Shown piece by piece: positions 1-7,249 of a stretch of 64,000 nt of DNA (positions are counted from its first letter, which is position 1; each line of letters opens with the position of its first letter). The position numbers and the translations under genes are program-made. The DNA is from UBA4733 sp036734945 (lineage in GTDB: Bacteria > Chloroflexota > UBA4733), in assembly GCA_036734945.1 (NCBI GenBank), contig DAIMXP010000003.1, forward strand, positions 62,001 through 126,000. Reading direction: 5' to 3'. Under the pieces are notes generated by a model. That model ran no database searches, was not told the origin of the DNA, and saw only the letters and a program-made list of their open reading frames with translations.

Positions 1-221
1 GTCTGGCGCACGCGCAGGCTGCGGGCGACATTGTCCGGGTGATAGCCCAGCTCGGCGATGGCTGCCAGTACGCGCGCCCGTGTCTCCGCCGCTACCGGAC
101 GCGGTCCGTTATTGACGACATAGGACACCGTGGCCGAGGAGACACCAGCACGGGCGGCCACGTCGTCGCGCGTGGCGTGGCCGGGACGGGGCAGCGCGGA
201 CCTGGTTACCGCATTCGCCAT
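1..221 (-). CDS. LacI-family transcriptional regulator, N-terminal part (runs off window)
   Basis: Only the first 73 codons are inside the window; the gene continues past base 1. The visible part is the LacI-type DNA-binding head: helix-turn-helix RDDVAARAGVSSATVSYV at about residues 18-35, followed by the hinge-helix region with ELGYHPDNVARSLR. The ATG is the complement of bases 219-221. It is divergent from the inositol-phosphate synthase gene with about 73 bases between the two starts, so it may control that gene. The ligand-binding domain is not visible, so no effector can be named. Confidence 0.85.
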   Translation of the reverse strand, partial: MANAVTRSALPRPGHATRDDVAARAGVSSATVSYVVNNGPRPVAAETRARVLAAIAELGYHPDNVARSLRVRQ

Positions 222-260
222 GCTTGACGTGTCACCCTCTCTGTGGGTACCATCCCTCAT

Positions 261-272
261 CTACACGAGTAG
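261..272. promoter_or_regulatory. Possible operator half-sites in LacI/ino1 intergenic region
   Basis: CTAC-acga-GTAG is a small inverted repeat 22 bases before the ino1 GTG, in the 73-base divergent gap. LacI proteins bind such palindromes, but this one is short and could be chance. Confidence 0.25.
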
Positions 273-294
273 ATGCAAGAGGAGACGACCACCC

Positions 295-1383
295 GTGACT
301 GCCAACCCCGTTCGCGTTGCCATCGTTGGCGTCGGCAACTGCGCTTCCTCCCTGGTCCAGGGGGTCCACTACTATCGCGACACCGCCGATGACGCGCGCG
401 TGCCGGGCCTGATGCACGTCCGCCTGGGTGACTACCACGTGCGCGACATTGAGTTCGTGGCAGCCTTCGACGTCAACGACCAGAAGGTCGGCAAAGACCT
501 CGGCGACGCCATCTACGCGGCCCCAAACAACACCTACCGATTTTGCGACGTGCCCCGCCTCGGCGTGCCGGTGCATTGTGGCCCCACCTACGACGGCATC
601 GGTCGCTACACCCGCGACCTGATCCACGTCACCGGCACAGCGCCGGCCGATGTCGCCGCTATCCTGCGCGCCACGCGGGCCGACGTCCTGGTGAACTACC
701 TGCCCGTCGGCAGCGAACAGGCCACCCGCTGGTATATGGAGCAGGCGCTGCAAGCCGGCGTCGGCGTCGTCAACTGCATCCCCGTCTTCATCGCCGGCAC
801 GCCGGAGTGGCGCCGGCGCTTCGAGGCCGCCGGGCTGCCGATCATCGGCGACGACATCAAGAGCCAGGTTGGCGCCACCATCACTCACCGCGTCCTGACC
901 CGGCTCTTCCAGGATCGCGGTGTCCAACTGGAGCGCACCAGCCAGCTCAACGTCGGCGGCAACACCGACTTCCTGAACATGCTGGAGCGCGACCGCCTGC
1001 AATCGAAGAAGCAGTCCAAGACGCAGGCCGTCACCTCTCAGTTGGACGAGCCGATGGACCCCGACAACGTCTACATCGGCCCCTCCGACTACGTGCCCTG
1101 GCTGACCGACCGCAAGTGGGCCTACATCACGATGCAAGGCCGCACCTTCGGTGACGTGCCGCTCAACCTGGAACTGAAGCTGGAAGTTTGGGACTCGCCC
1201 AACTCCGCCGGCATCGTCATCGACGCCGTGCGCTGCATCAAGACCGCCCGCGACCGCGGCATCGCCGGCGCCTTGGAAGGCCCCTCCGCCTACTTCATGA
1301 AGTCGCCGGCCGTGCAGTACCACGACGACGTAGCCCGCGACATGGTGGAGCGCTTCATCGTGGAAGCGCCGGTGCTGGCATAG
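295..1383 (+). CDS. ino1: Inositol-3-phosphate synthase (myo-inositol-1-phosphate synthase)
   Basis: Predicted to convert glucose 6-phosphate to inositol 3-phosphate in the cytoplasm with bound NAD. The 362-residue product has the short actinobacterial/archaeal-type length. It starts with a Rossmann motif (VAIVGVGNCASSLVQG, about residues 8-23) and carries the conserved downstream stretches DDIKSQVGATITHR and LNVGGNTDFLNML. The GTG at 295 is chosen because AGGAGACG lies just upstream and because an earlier in-frame ATG at 130 would overlap the divergent LacI gene. Inositol could feed phosphoinositide lipids or osmolytes; the window does not say which. Confidence 0.92.
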   Translation: MTANPVRVAIVGVGNCASSLVQGVHYYRDTADDARVPGLMHVRLGDYHVRDIEFVAAFDVNDQKVGKDLGDAIYAAPNNTYRFCDVPRLGVPVHCGPTYDGIGRYTRDLIHVTGTAPADVAAILRATRADVLVNYLPVGSEQATRWYMEQALQAGVGVVNCIPVFIAGTPEWRRRFEAAGLPIIGDDIKSQVGATITHRVLTRLFQDRGVQLERTSQLNVGGNTDFLNMLERDRLQSKKQSKTQAVTSQLDEPMDPDNVYIGPSDYVPWLTDRKWAYITMQGRTFGDVPLNLELKLEVWDSPNSAGIVIDAVRCIKTARDRGIAGALEGPSAYFMKSPAVQYHDDVARDMVERFIVEAPVLA

Positions 1384-1393
1384 ACCATAGCCC

Positions 1394-1951
1394 CTACCGA
1401 AACAACTCCGAGACGGCGATCGTGATGGTGGGGAACAGCGGGCAAACGATCTGCTCGCCCGCTACCCTCACCTGCGGCTGCGCGGGATAGCGACCGTCCG
1501 GCAGCGTGTACTCGGCGACCGACTCTTTATCGGGATCAACGATCCAGTAATAGGGCGCCCCAAAACGCTCATAGATGCCCAGCTTACCTTTGCGCCCCCG
1601 GCCCCGGTCAATGCCGGCAGTACGCTTGGAAAGGATCTCCACCATGAGATCGGGCACGCCCTCAATGCGCTCGTCCCCGACGATCAAGCTGCGGCCGGTC
1701 CGCACGAATAGCAAATCGGGTTGCACGGTGTTGAACTGGTCCAGTATCACGTCGAATGGAGCGTCAAAGACTTCGCCGTAGCCGGCCAGTTCGGCCAGGT
1801 AGAGCACATACCCCAGCCGCTTCGAGGCGCGCTGATGAGGGGTAAAGGGCGACGCTGCCACGATCAACTCCCCGTCCAACAACTCGTAGCGGGTACCGTC
1901 ATCCGGCAACGCCAACACATCCGCGAAGGTGAGCTTCAACGCAACCGCCAT
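1394..1951 (-). CDS. Uma2-family (DUF820) restriction-endonuclease-like protein
   Basis: A 185-residue member of the Uma2 family, whose fold is of the PD-(D/E)XK nuclease type. The biological role of the family is not established. Visible family marks are the N-terminal YELLDGELIV, the VQPDLLFV strand, VPDLMVEILS and YWIVDPDKESVAEYTL. Start is the ATG at 1951, preceded by a GAGGAAC ribosome-binding site; an upstream in-frame extension runs through a hairpin repeat and is rejected. It is convergent with ino1, with 10 bases between the stops. Two further Uma2 proteins lie at 23.7 and 26.4 kb. Confidence 0.85.
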   Translation of the reverse strand: MAVALKLTFADVLALPDDGTRYELLDGELIVAASPFTPHQRASKRLGYVLYLAELAGYGEVFDAPFDVILDQFNTVQPDLLFVRTGRSLIVGDERIEGVPDLMVEILSKRTAGIDRGRGRKGKLGIYERFGAPYYWIVDPDKESVAEYTLPDGRYPAQPQVRVAGEQIVCPLFPTITIAVSELFR

Positions 1952-1995
1952 TGTCGGTTCCTCCCGTGACTCTTCATCCCGATTATAGCTGCGGC

Positions 1996-2055
1996 GGGAG
2001 CGCCGGCAGCCCGCCAGCACCGATGAACCACTGCCGGCGGGCTGCCGGCGCTCCC
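1996..2055. repeat. 20-bp perfect inverted repeat (hairpin)
   Basis: Arms 1996-2015 and 2036-2055 are exact reverse complements (GGGAGCGCCGGCAGCCCGCC) around a 20-base loop. It lies between the divergent Uma2 start and the aspS leader. It is GC-rich without a T-tract, so it reads more as a dispersed palindromic repeat than a terminator. Confidence 0.85.
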
Positions 2056-2077
2056 GAACGGCCTGACGCCCGTGCCG

Positions 2078-2083
2078 TATACT
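2078..2083 (+). promoter_or_regulatory. Candidate -10 box for the T-box/aspS transcript
   Basis: TATACT lies about 18 bases before the first paired base of T-box stem I. No convincing -35 box is visible at 16-18 bases upstream, so this is tentative. Confidence 0.4.
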
Positions 2084-2100
2084 CCTACTACGAGCGTTGA

Positions 2101-2334
2101 TGGAGACGAGCAGCAGGAGGCGCCGGGCCCCAGAGAGCCGCCGGTGGTGTGATGGCGGCGTCCGGTTTCTGCGAAGACCCTCCGGAGCGCGGAGAAGAAC
2201 GGCCCTGGCCCGAAGCTCCGCCGGCCCGCCCCCGTTAGCGGGCCCCCAAGATCGCCTCGTCGTCCCAACGCGGCGATGAAGTGCGGTGGCACCACGAATG
2301 TCCCCTCGTCTGCACGGCGAGGGGACATTCGTTG
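2101..2334 (+). promoter_or_regulatory. T-box riboswitch leader, Asp (GAC) specifier predicted
   Basis: Stem I can be drawn by hand. GGAG 2102-2105 pairs with CTCC 2180-2183, GCAG 2113-2116 with CTGC 2169-2172, and GCCGCC 2137-2142 with GGCGGC 2154-2159. AGAGAG and GGTGGTG sit at the AG-bulge and distal-loop positions. The internal loop's 3' strand (2173-2179, GAAGACC) holds GAC, an Asp codon, at 2176-2178. The T-box core TGGCACCACG is at 2287-2296. Its variable base is C, which would pair with a G discriminator (G73 in tRNA-Asp and tRNA-Asn). A 14-bp perfect hairpin follows (2295-2308/2318-2331) with only a short TTGT tail. The gene downstream is an AspRS, which fits. Confidence 0.85.
2295..2334 (+). 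terminator. T-box expression-platform hairpin
   Basis: CGAATGTCCCCTCG (2295-2308) pairs perfectly with 2318-2331 around a 9-base loop. It overlaps the 3' end of the T-box core, so antiterminator and hairpin are mutually exclusive. The T-run after it is weak (TTGT), and the ribosome-binding region starts right after it. Transcriptional versus translational control cannot be decided from sequence. Confidence 0.7.
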
Positions 2335-2344
2335 TAGCGGGAAA

Positions 2345-3658
2345 GTGTCACGCATCGTGGAAAGAATCTGGACCACCGAACTCAAAGAGCATGCCGGAGA
2401 GCACGTGCGGCTGGCGGGCTGGCTGCACCGCCTGCGCCGCTTGAGCAACGTCGGCTTCCTTATCCTGCGCGACGGCAAGGGCACTGCGCAGATCGTTGTA
2501 GAAGATGCTGCCCTCCTTGAACAACTTGCCGCACTGCAACATGAGTCGGTGCTGGAGGTAGCCGGGCTGGCCGTCACCGAAGCACAGGCGCCGGGTGGAG
2601 TAGAGGTCCATGCCCCGGTGGTGCGAGTGCTCTCGCCGAGCAACGCGCCGCTACCCTTCGACCTCTTTCGCCCGGCTATCAAGGCGCAACTGCCGACCAT
2701 CCTCGATCACGCAGCAGTCGCCCTGCGCCATCCGCGCCATCGCGCCATCTTCCAGCTCTCGGCTGCCGCAATGCACGGCTTCCGGGCGACCCTGCGGGGG
2801 CTGGGCTTCGTGGAGATTCAGACGCCCAAGATCGTCGGACGGTCCACGGAGGGCGGCGCCAACGTCTTTGCTGTCGAATACTTCGACCGGCGGGCCTACC
2901 TGGCGCAAAGTCCCCAGCTCTACAAGCAGCTTATGGTCGGCGTGTTCGAGCGCGTCTTTGAAGTTGGTCCCGTCTTCCGCGCCGAACCCCACGACACGCC
3001 GCGCCATATCAACGAGTACGTTTCGCTGGACGCGGAACTGGGCTTCATCACCGACCACACGACGGTGATGGCGGTGCTGACGCAGGCGCTCCGTGGCATG
3101 CTGGACACCCTCCGCGCAGACGCCGCCGCCGCCCTTCAACTCTTGCAGGTAGAGCTGCCGGCGCTGCCCCAATCTATCCCGGCAATCCACTTTGCCGACG
3201 CGCTCGACCTCGTCGCGCGGTCGACGGGCGAGGACATCCGGGCCGAGCCGGACCTGGCGCCGGCCCACGAGCGCTGGCTGGGCGAATGGGCGCAGCGCGA
3301 ACACGGCTCCGACTTCCTCTTCGTCACCGGCTACCCAATGGCGAAGCGCCCCTTTTACACCCACCCTGATCCGCAGCGACCGCAGTACTCCAACAGCTTC
3401 GATCTGCTCTTCCGCGGACTGGAAGTAACGACGGGTGGGCAACGCTTGCATCGCTATCAGGACTACCTGGCCGCCCTCCGCGCCCTCGGCCAGGATCCCG
3501 AGCCGCTGGCCTGGTACCTGGAAGCCTTCCGGCACGGCATGCCACCGCACGGCGGCTTCGCCATCGGCCTGGAACGCTGGATCGCCCGCCTGCTAGACCT
3601 CCCCAACGTCCGCGAGACAACACTTTTCCCGCGCGACCTGCAACGCCTGACACCATAG
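2345..3658 (+). CDS. aspS: Aspartyl-tRNA synthetase, archaeal-type (probably non-discriminating)
   Basis: Charges tRNA-Asp and, if non-discriminating, tRNA-Asn with aspartate. At 437 residues it lacks the bacterial GAD insertion domain and matches the short archaeal-type enzyme. The order is an N-terminal OB-fold anticodon-binding domain (LAGWLHRLRRLSNVGFLILRD), then class II motif 1 around RGLGFVEIQTPKI, motif 2 VGPVFRAEPHDTPRHINEY, and motif 3 GGFAIGLERWIARLL ending in TLFPRDLQRLTP. The GTG at 2345 follows the T-box hairpin; an in-frame ATG at 2276 lies inside the riboswitch and is rejected. A GTG at 2357 is an alternative. Whether it also serves tRNA-Asn depends on GatCAB being present elsewhere. 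Confidence 0.9.
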   Translation: MSRIVERIWTTELKEHAGEHVRLAGWLHRLRRLSNVGFLILRDGKGTAQIVVEDAALLEQLAALQHESVLEVAGLAVTEAQAPGGVEVHAPVVRVLSPSNAPLPFDLFRPAIKAQLPTILDHAAVALRHPRHRAIFQLSAAAMHGFRATLRGLGFVEIQTPKIVGRSTEGGANVFAVEYFDRRAYLAQSPQLYKQLMVGVFERVFEVGPVFRAEPHDTPRHINEYVSLDAELGFITDHTTVMAVLTQALRGMLDTLRADAAAALQLLQVELPALPQSIPAIHFADALDLVARSTGEDIRAEPDLAPAHERWLGEWAQREHGSDFLFVTGYPMAKRPFYTHPDPQRPQYSNSFDLLFRGLEVTTGGQRLHRYQDYLAALRALGQDPEPLAWYLEAFRHGMPPHGGFAIGLERWIARLLDLPNVRETTLFPRDLQRLTP

Positions 3659-3766
3659 GTGAATATCGCTGCACCGAGCCCTGCGTCAAATACCTGGGGC
3701 GCGCCATATTCTCGATGCAAGAGAAATGCCGACTCGGACGAGCCGCCGGGCCCGAATGCAGCAATA

Positions 3767-4723
3767 TTACGACACCGGTCCGGCGGTAGGTTGCTTTCGA
3801 GGCCGCCCCCGACGGCCGGACGACACTGGCTTCTGTTTCGTCTTGCGAAAGACCATCACGTACTCGTGCTTGAAGATGTAGAAGCCCTGGCGCAGAGCCC
3901 TGTATTTCCAGAGGTTCTCGTTCTGACCCTTACCCTTCTCGTTGCCCTGTATGTCCTTCACATTGATCGCCTTGAGTTGAAGGCCCTGCTCTTGACAAAC
4001 CTGCGCACAGTAAAATCCCAGGGGAACCCATTCGGAGTCCGTGTACGTATCACCGATGACCAGCGCCAGGAAACGCGAATCTGCCAGGAGACCAACCGCA
4101 TTCACGACGACTTTCTCGAACGCATCGAGAAAGTCCGGCACTGAACACGCATTGCTAAGATCCCGAGGGTCGTCACTAAACTTGATGATGTCGTGGTACG
4201 GAGGGTGAAGGATTATGCAGTCAGCTTGATCTTTGCCTAATTTGGCGAGTTCACCACGGACGATGTCGGAAGTATCGGGGCGCCGGGAATCGCCGACAAG
4301 CACGGTGGTGGTGACGGCGTGATCGTTGCGGGCGAGGTCGATGCGCTGGCGGGCTCTCGCTGCAACCTCTGGAAGCAATTCCACGCCGATACCATTCCTG
4401 CCGAGATGGCAACATTCGATGAGGGTTGTACCCATCCCGTTGAACAAGTCGACGACAACCTCGCCTGCTTTCGTGAAGCGTCGCAGAATCTGGTTGGGAA
4501 TCTGCGGGACGAAGTTGCCCCAGTAGTCACCAACGTGGGGGCCAGACTTGTCCCGTGCTCCCAACAGCCATAGCGAGCCTGTGATGATATCATCGTACTG
4601 TTTCCAACGGCTCAAATCGAGGTCCGAGAAGGCGGTAGTTACCGGCCCATCGGCGTCCTGACGTGCGGACGGAGTGTTGCTCTCCTCAGCATTGAAGCGG
4701 GTTGGCTGATCAACTACTGCCAT
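3767..4723 (-). CDS. Solitary DNA methyltransferase (N4-cytosine/N6-adenine type)
   Basis: A 318-residue S-adenosylmethionine-dependent DNA methylase. Motif I is VVDLFNGMGTTLIECCHLG (about residues 88-106) and motif IV is the variant LHPPYHD in place of the usual TSPPY/DPPY. Motif I precedes motif IV. A basic tail (RRGRPRKQ, AT-hook-like) ends the protein. ATG at 4723 has GGGAGGCG upstream. No restriction endonuclease lies next to it, so it is either a solitary regulator or epigenetic methylase or the remnant of a restriction-modification system. A second, unrelated methylase is at 6.2 kb. Confidence 0.8.
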   Translation of the reverse strand: MAVVDQPTRFNAEESNTPSARQDADGPVTTAFSDLDLSRWKQYDDIITGSLWLLGARDKSGPHVGDYWGNFVPQIPNQILRRFTKAGEVVVDLFNGMGTTLIECCHLGRNGIGVELLPEVAARARQRIDLARNDHAVTTTVLVGDSRRPDTSDIVRGELAKLGKDQADCIILHPPYHDIIKFSDDPRDLSNACSVPDFLDAFEKVVVNAVGLLADSRFLALVIGDTYTDSEWVPLGFYCAQVCQEQGLQLKAINVKDIQGNEKGKGQNENLWKYRALRQGFYIFKHEYVMVFRKTKQKPVSSGRRGRPRKQPTAGPVS

Positions 4724-4868
4724 CTCGCCTCCCGAGAAAATGGAACGTACATTCTAATCATACCAGTTTCAGGCTTCCATCGCCAAACTGTTCGAACGGG
4801 AGCAGTGTAGACTTCGCCGGCGCCACGCGACATGTTATCGGGACCAGCGCCGCGAAGGATGCCGGGTC

Positions 4869-5819
4869 TCAACCCGGTAGGTTCCCCTCCACCTGTTCCA
4901 ACGCCCACATCGCCGGCAGCACCGACGCGCCGCTGATGGCGGGCTGGCGTCGCTCACGAATGGCGGCCAGGAACTCGCGGTCTTGCAAGACCTGCGGGCT
5001 GTCGTCCTTCGGCAACTGCGCCGGGTCGAGGATGACCCCCTCCCTGCCGATCAGCTTGCCCTCGCTGACCAGCAGTGTCGTCTCCTCACCGATAATGAGG
5101 TAGTCGTAGAGGCTGAGGTGGGAGTTATAGGACATGTTCACCGAAGCCAGGACGTCGCCGCGCGTGCGCAGCAGGATGGAGAGGTCCATCGGGATGCCCA
5201 TCGTCGCGTCCGGCTGCGCCACCTGGGCCGTCACTGCGACCTGACCGGGTTTCATCTCGCCCAGCAGCCAGAGGCACATATCGGTGGCGTGGCAACCGTG
5301 GTGCCAGATCAGGTTATCGGTCCAGGAACGGCGGCGGCCACTCCAGTCCACATTCTCCCGGCGCAGGAAGACGTAGCGGGAGACGATGTGGCGGACCGTC
5401 AACTCTCCGGCGGTGATGCGCCGCTTCACTTCCAGGATGGCCGGCCCGTAGCGATGGGTGTGCGCGACCATCAGCGTGAGACCGCGGTCCTCCGCCAGGC
5501 TCGTCAGGCGCGCAGCGTCGGGAAAGCTCATCGCCAGGGGAATTTCCACCAGCACGTGCTTGCCGGCCAGCAGCGCTTGCTCGGTCTGCTCGGCGTGGAC
5601 CGCGCTGGGCGAGCAGATCACCACGACCTCCAGGCCGGTTCGCGCCAGCGCCTCGGCGAGGTCGGTCGTCCAATGCTGGAAGCCGTGTTGCCGCGCGAAC
5701 TCCTCCGTCTGCTCCGGTAGGCGCCCCACCACGCTCTCCAACACCAGTCCTTCCTGGTGCAGCATCCGCGCGTGGCTATTCGCCGTCGTGCCGTAGCCAA
5801 TGATCGCCGCCTGCATCAT
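4869..5819 (-). CDS. Gfo/Idh/MocA-family NAD(P)-dependent oxidoreductase
   Basis: A 316-residue cytoplasmic dehydrogenase of the glucose-fructose oxidoreductase/inositol dehydrogenase family. It has an N-terminal Rossmann fold beginning AAIIGYGTTANSHARML, then the family's VLVEIPLAMSF (the EKP-like position, here EIP) near residue 92 and a C-terminal alpha/beta domain. The EKP lysine that usually takes part in catalysis or NAD binding is Ile-Pro here, so activity may be altered. Start has AAGGCAACG upstream. No operon partner is adjacent. Substrate (sugar, inositol or sugar acid) cannot be told. Confidence 0.82.
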   Translation of the reverse strand: MMQAAIIGYGTTANSHARMLHQEGLVLESVVGRLPEQTEEFARQHGFQHWTTDLAEALARTGLEVVVICSPSAVHAEQTEQALLAGKHVLVEIPLAMSFPDAARLTSLAEDRGLTLMVAHTHRYGPAILEVKRRITAGELTVRHIVSRYVFLRRENVDWSGRRRSWTDNLIWHHGCHATDMCLWLLGEMKPGQVAVTAQVAQPDATMGIPMDLSILLRTRGDVLASVNMSYNSHLSLYDYLIIGEETTLLVSEGKLIGREGVILDPAQLPKDDSPQVLQDREFLAAIRERRQPAISGASVLPAMWALEQVEGNLPG

Positions 5820-5929
5820 CGTTGCCTTCCCTAACGCCGCTCACTGCCAGCACGGGCTAGCCTAGCATGCGGACGAACGGGTGATCGGTCCCGCAGCCTG
5901 GTCTTCTGCCCTGTCGCCCTGTACTGCCA

Positions 5930-6111
5930 CCGGCCGCGGAGTTGGCTATCGTCGCGCCAAAGGCAGCCGCGTCGGCAAAGATGTTGGCGAACAACCCCTG
6001 CAGATCGTCGAAGCGCCGACCGAGCACGGTACTTGCCGGGACGCCGAACAAGGCCTCGAAGCGGCGGTTGACGCGGAGGAACACGCGCTCGCCGTGCTCA
6101 GCCTTCAACAT
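5930..6111 (-). pseudogene. PAS-domain fragment (sensor-protein remnant)
   Basis: On the minus strand this stretch reads GERVFLRVNRRFEALFGVP followed by TVLGRRFDDLQGLFANIFAD, which looks like the core of a PAS sensory domain. No kinase or other output domain follows and no credible start is present. It lies in the 384-base gap between the Gfo/Idh gene and the second methyltransferase; the rest of that gap shows nothing recognisable. The PAS assignment rests on pattern only. Confidence 0.4.
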
Positions 6112-6203
6112 ACGGCATGGTGCGTGGTACACATACCAGGTGTAGAGTGTGAATCCCAGGCACAGGCCACCGCGCGCGGTGTGGAGCGCAGGAAGGTAAC
6201 AGC

Positions 6204-7109
6204 ATGCCGCCGCGTTCTGCTGCCAGCAGCAATCGCGTGGCCTTCGGCGACAACCTCGTCGCTCTTCAAGGGCTCGCCGACAACAGCATCGATTTGATTT
6301 ATATCGATCCCCCATTCAACACCGGGAAGATGCAGCAGCGCACGCAACTCCAGGTGCAGCGCTCGGAGGACGCCCAACGCATCGGCTTTGGCGACCGGCG
6401 TTACAGCACGCAGCCACTCGGCACGCAAGCATTTCCGGATACCTTCGACGACTACCTGGCCTTCCTGGCGCCGCGCCTGCGCGAGGTCCACCGCCTGCTG
6501 GCGCCGCACGGCGCGCTCTACTTCCACATCGACTACCGCGAGGTTCACTACTGCAAGGTGCTGCTGGACGAGATCTTCGGGCGCGAGTGCTTCCTCAACG
6601 AGATCATCTGGGCCTACGACTACGGCGGCCGCACGCGCAGGAAATGGCCGCCCAAGCACGACAACATCCTGTACTACGTCAAAGATCCCCAGCAGTACAC
6701 CTTCAACGTCGAGGAGATCGAACGCATCCCCTACATGGCGCCGGGTCTGGTGGGTCCGGAAAAGGCGGCGCGCGGCAAGCTACCGACGGATACCTGGTGG
6801 CACACCATCGTGCCGACCAACAGCAAGGAGAAGACCGGCTACCCCACGCAGAAGCCGCTCGGCATCCTGCGGCGCATCATCCAAGCATCCTCGCGGCCCG
6901 GCGACCTCGTGCTCGATTGCTTCGCCGGCAGCGGCACGACCGGCGCCGCCTGCCTGGAGTTGGGCCGCTGCTTCTACCTGGTGGACAACAACCCGCAAGC
7001 GCTAGAGACGATGCTCAAACGCTTCGCCGGGGTTGACGACGTAGTGTGGATCGGCTGGCCACCGGAGAGACCCCTTCCGGCTCGCACTACTCGCCAGGTT
7101 TCCCCCTGA
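6204..7109 (+). CDS. Site-specific DNA methyltransferase (beta-class, DPPF type)
   Basis: A 301-residue DNA methylase with motif order IV then I, typical of class beta amino-methyltransferases. Motif IV IDLIYIDPPFNTG is at about residues 30-42 and motif I LDCFAGSGTTGAACLELG at about 235-252; TQKPLGILRRII is the conserved X-motif region. AGGAAGG precedes the ATG. No restriction enzyme is adjacent. The last 13 residues (from codon 289 on) and the stop codon are encoded by the left arm of the 7069-7243 inverted repeat, so the natural C-terminus was replaced by the repeat. The catalytic core is complete. Confidence 0.85.
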   Translation: MPPRSAASSNRVAFGDNLVALQGLADNSIDLIYIDPPFNTGKMQQRTQLQVQRSEDAQRIGFGDRRYSTQPLGTQAFPDTFDDYLAFLAPRLREVHRLLAPHGALYFHIDYREVHYCKVLLDEIFGRECFLNEIIWAYDYGGRTRRKWPPKHDNILYYVKDPQQYTFNVEEIERIPYMAPGLVGPEKAARGKLPTDTWWHTIVPTNSKEKTGYPTQKPLGILRRIIQASSRPGDLVLDCFAGSGTTGAACLELGRCFYLVDNNPQALETMLKRFAGVDDVVWIGWPPERPLPARTTRQVSP

Positions 7110-7243
7110 CGGGAGAAACCTTTAGTGCAAGGCTGAGTACGGTTCGCAACCCATGCCAGATGTCCGCAGCCGTCCTCCGACTTGCAACAAAGGTTTCTCC
7201 CGTCAGGGGGAAACCTGGCGAGTAGTGCGAGCCGGAAGGGGTC
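7069..7243. mobile_element. MITE-like element with perfect 55-bp terminal inverted repeats
   Basis: Arms 7069-7123 and 7189-7243 are identical reverse complements over all 55 bases, around a 65-base centre with no coding signal. Each arm also holds a small internal hairpin (GGTTTC...GAAACC). It sits between convergent genes and supplies the 3' end of the methyltransferase. No clear target-site duplication and no transposase are seen. It may be a non-autonomous element, or an unusual bidirectional terminator. Confidence 0.75.
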
Positions 7244-7249
7244 GTCCAC

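Noticed and set aside
232..1323. 363-codon open frame antisense to ino1
   Set aside because: Shadow of a GC-rich gene with strong codon bias; His/Val/Asp/Gly-rich nonsense composition and no domain.
2198..2200. AAC as an Asn specifier of the T-box
   Set aside because: It falls outside the stem I internal loop; GAC at 2176-2178 is inside it.
2276..2344. ATG 2276 as the aspS start
   Set aside because: It lies in the T-box core and its 23 extra residues are the translated riboswitch hairpin.
5857..6315. 152-codon minus-strand frame as a whole gene
   Set aside because: Only the PAS-like middle looks real; the N-terminal part is antisense to the methyltransferase start.
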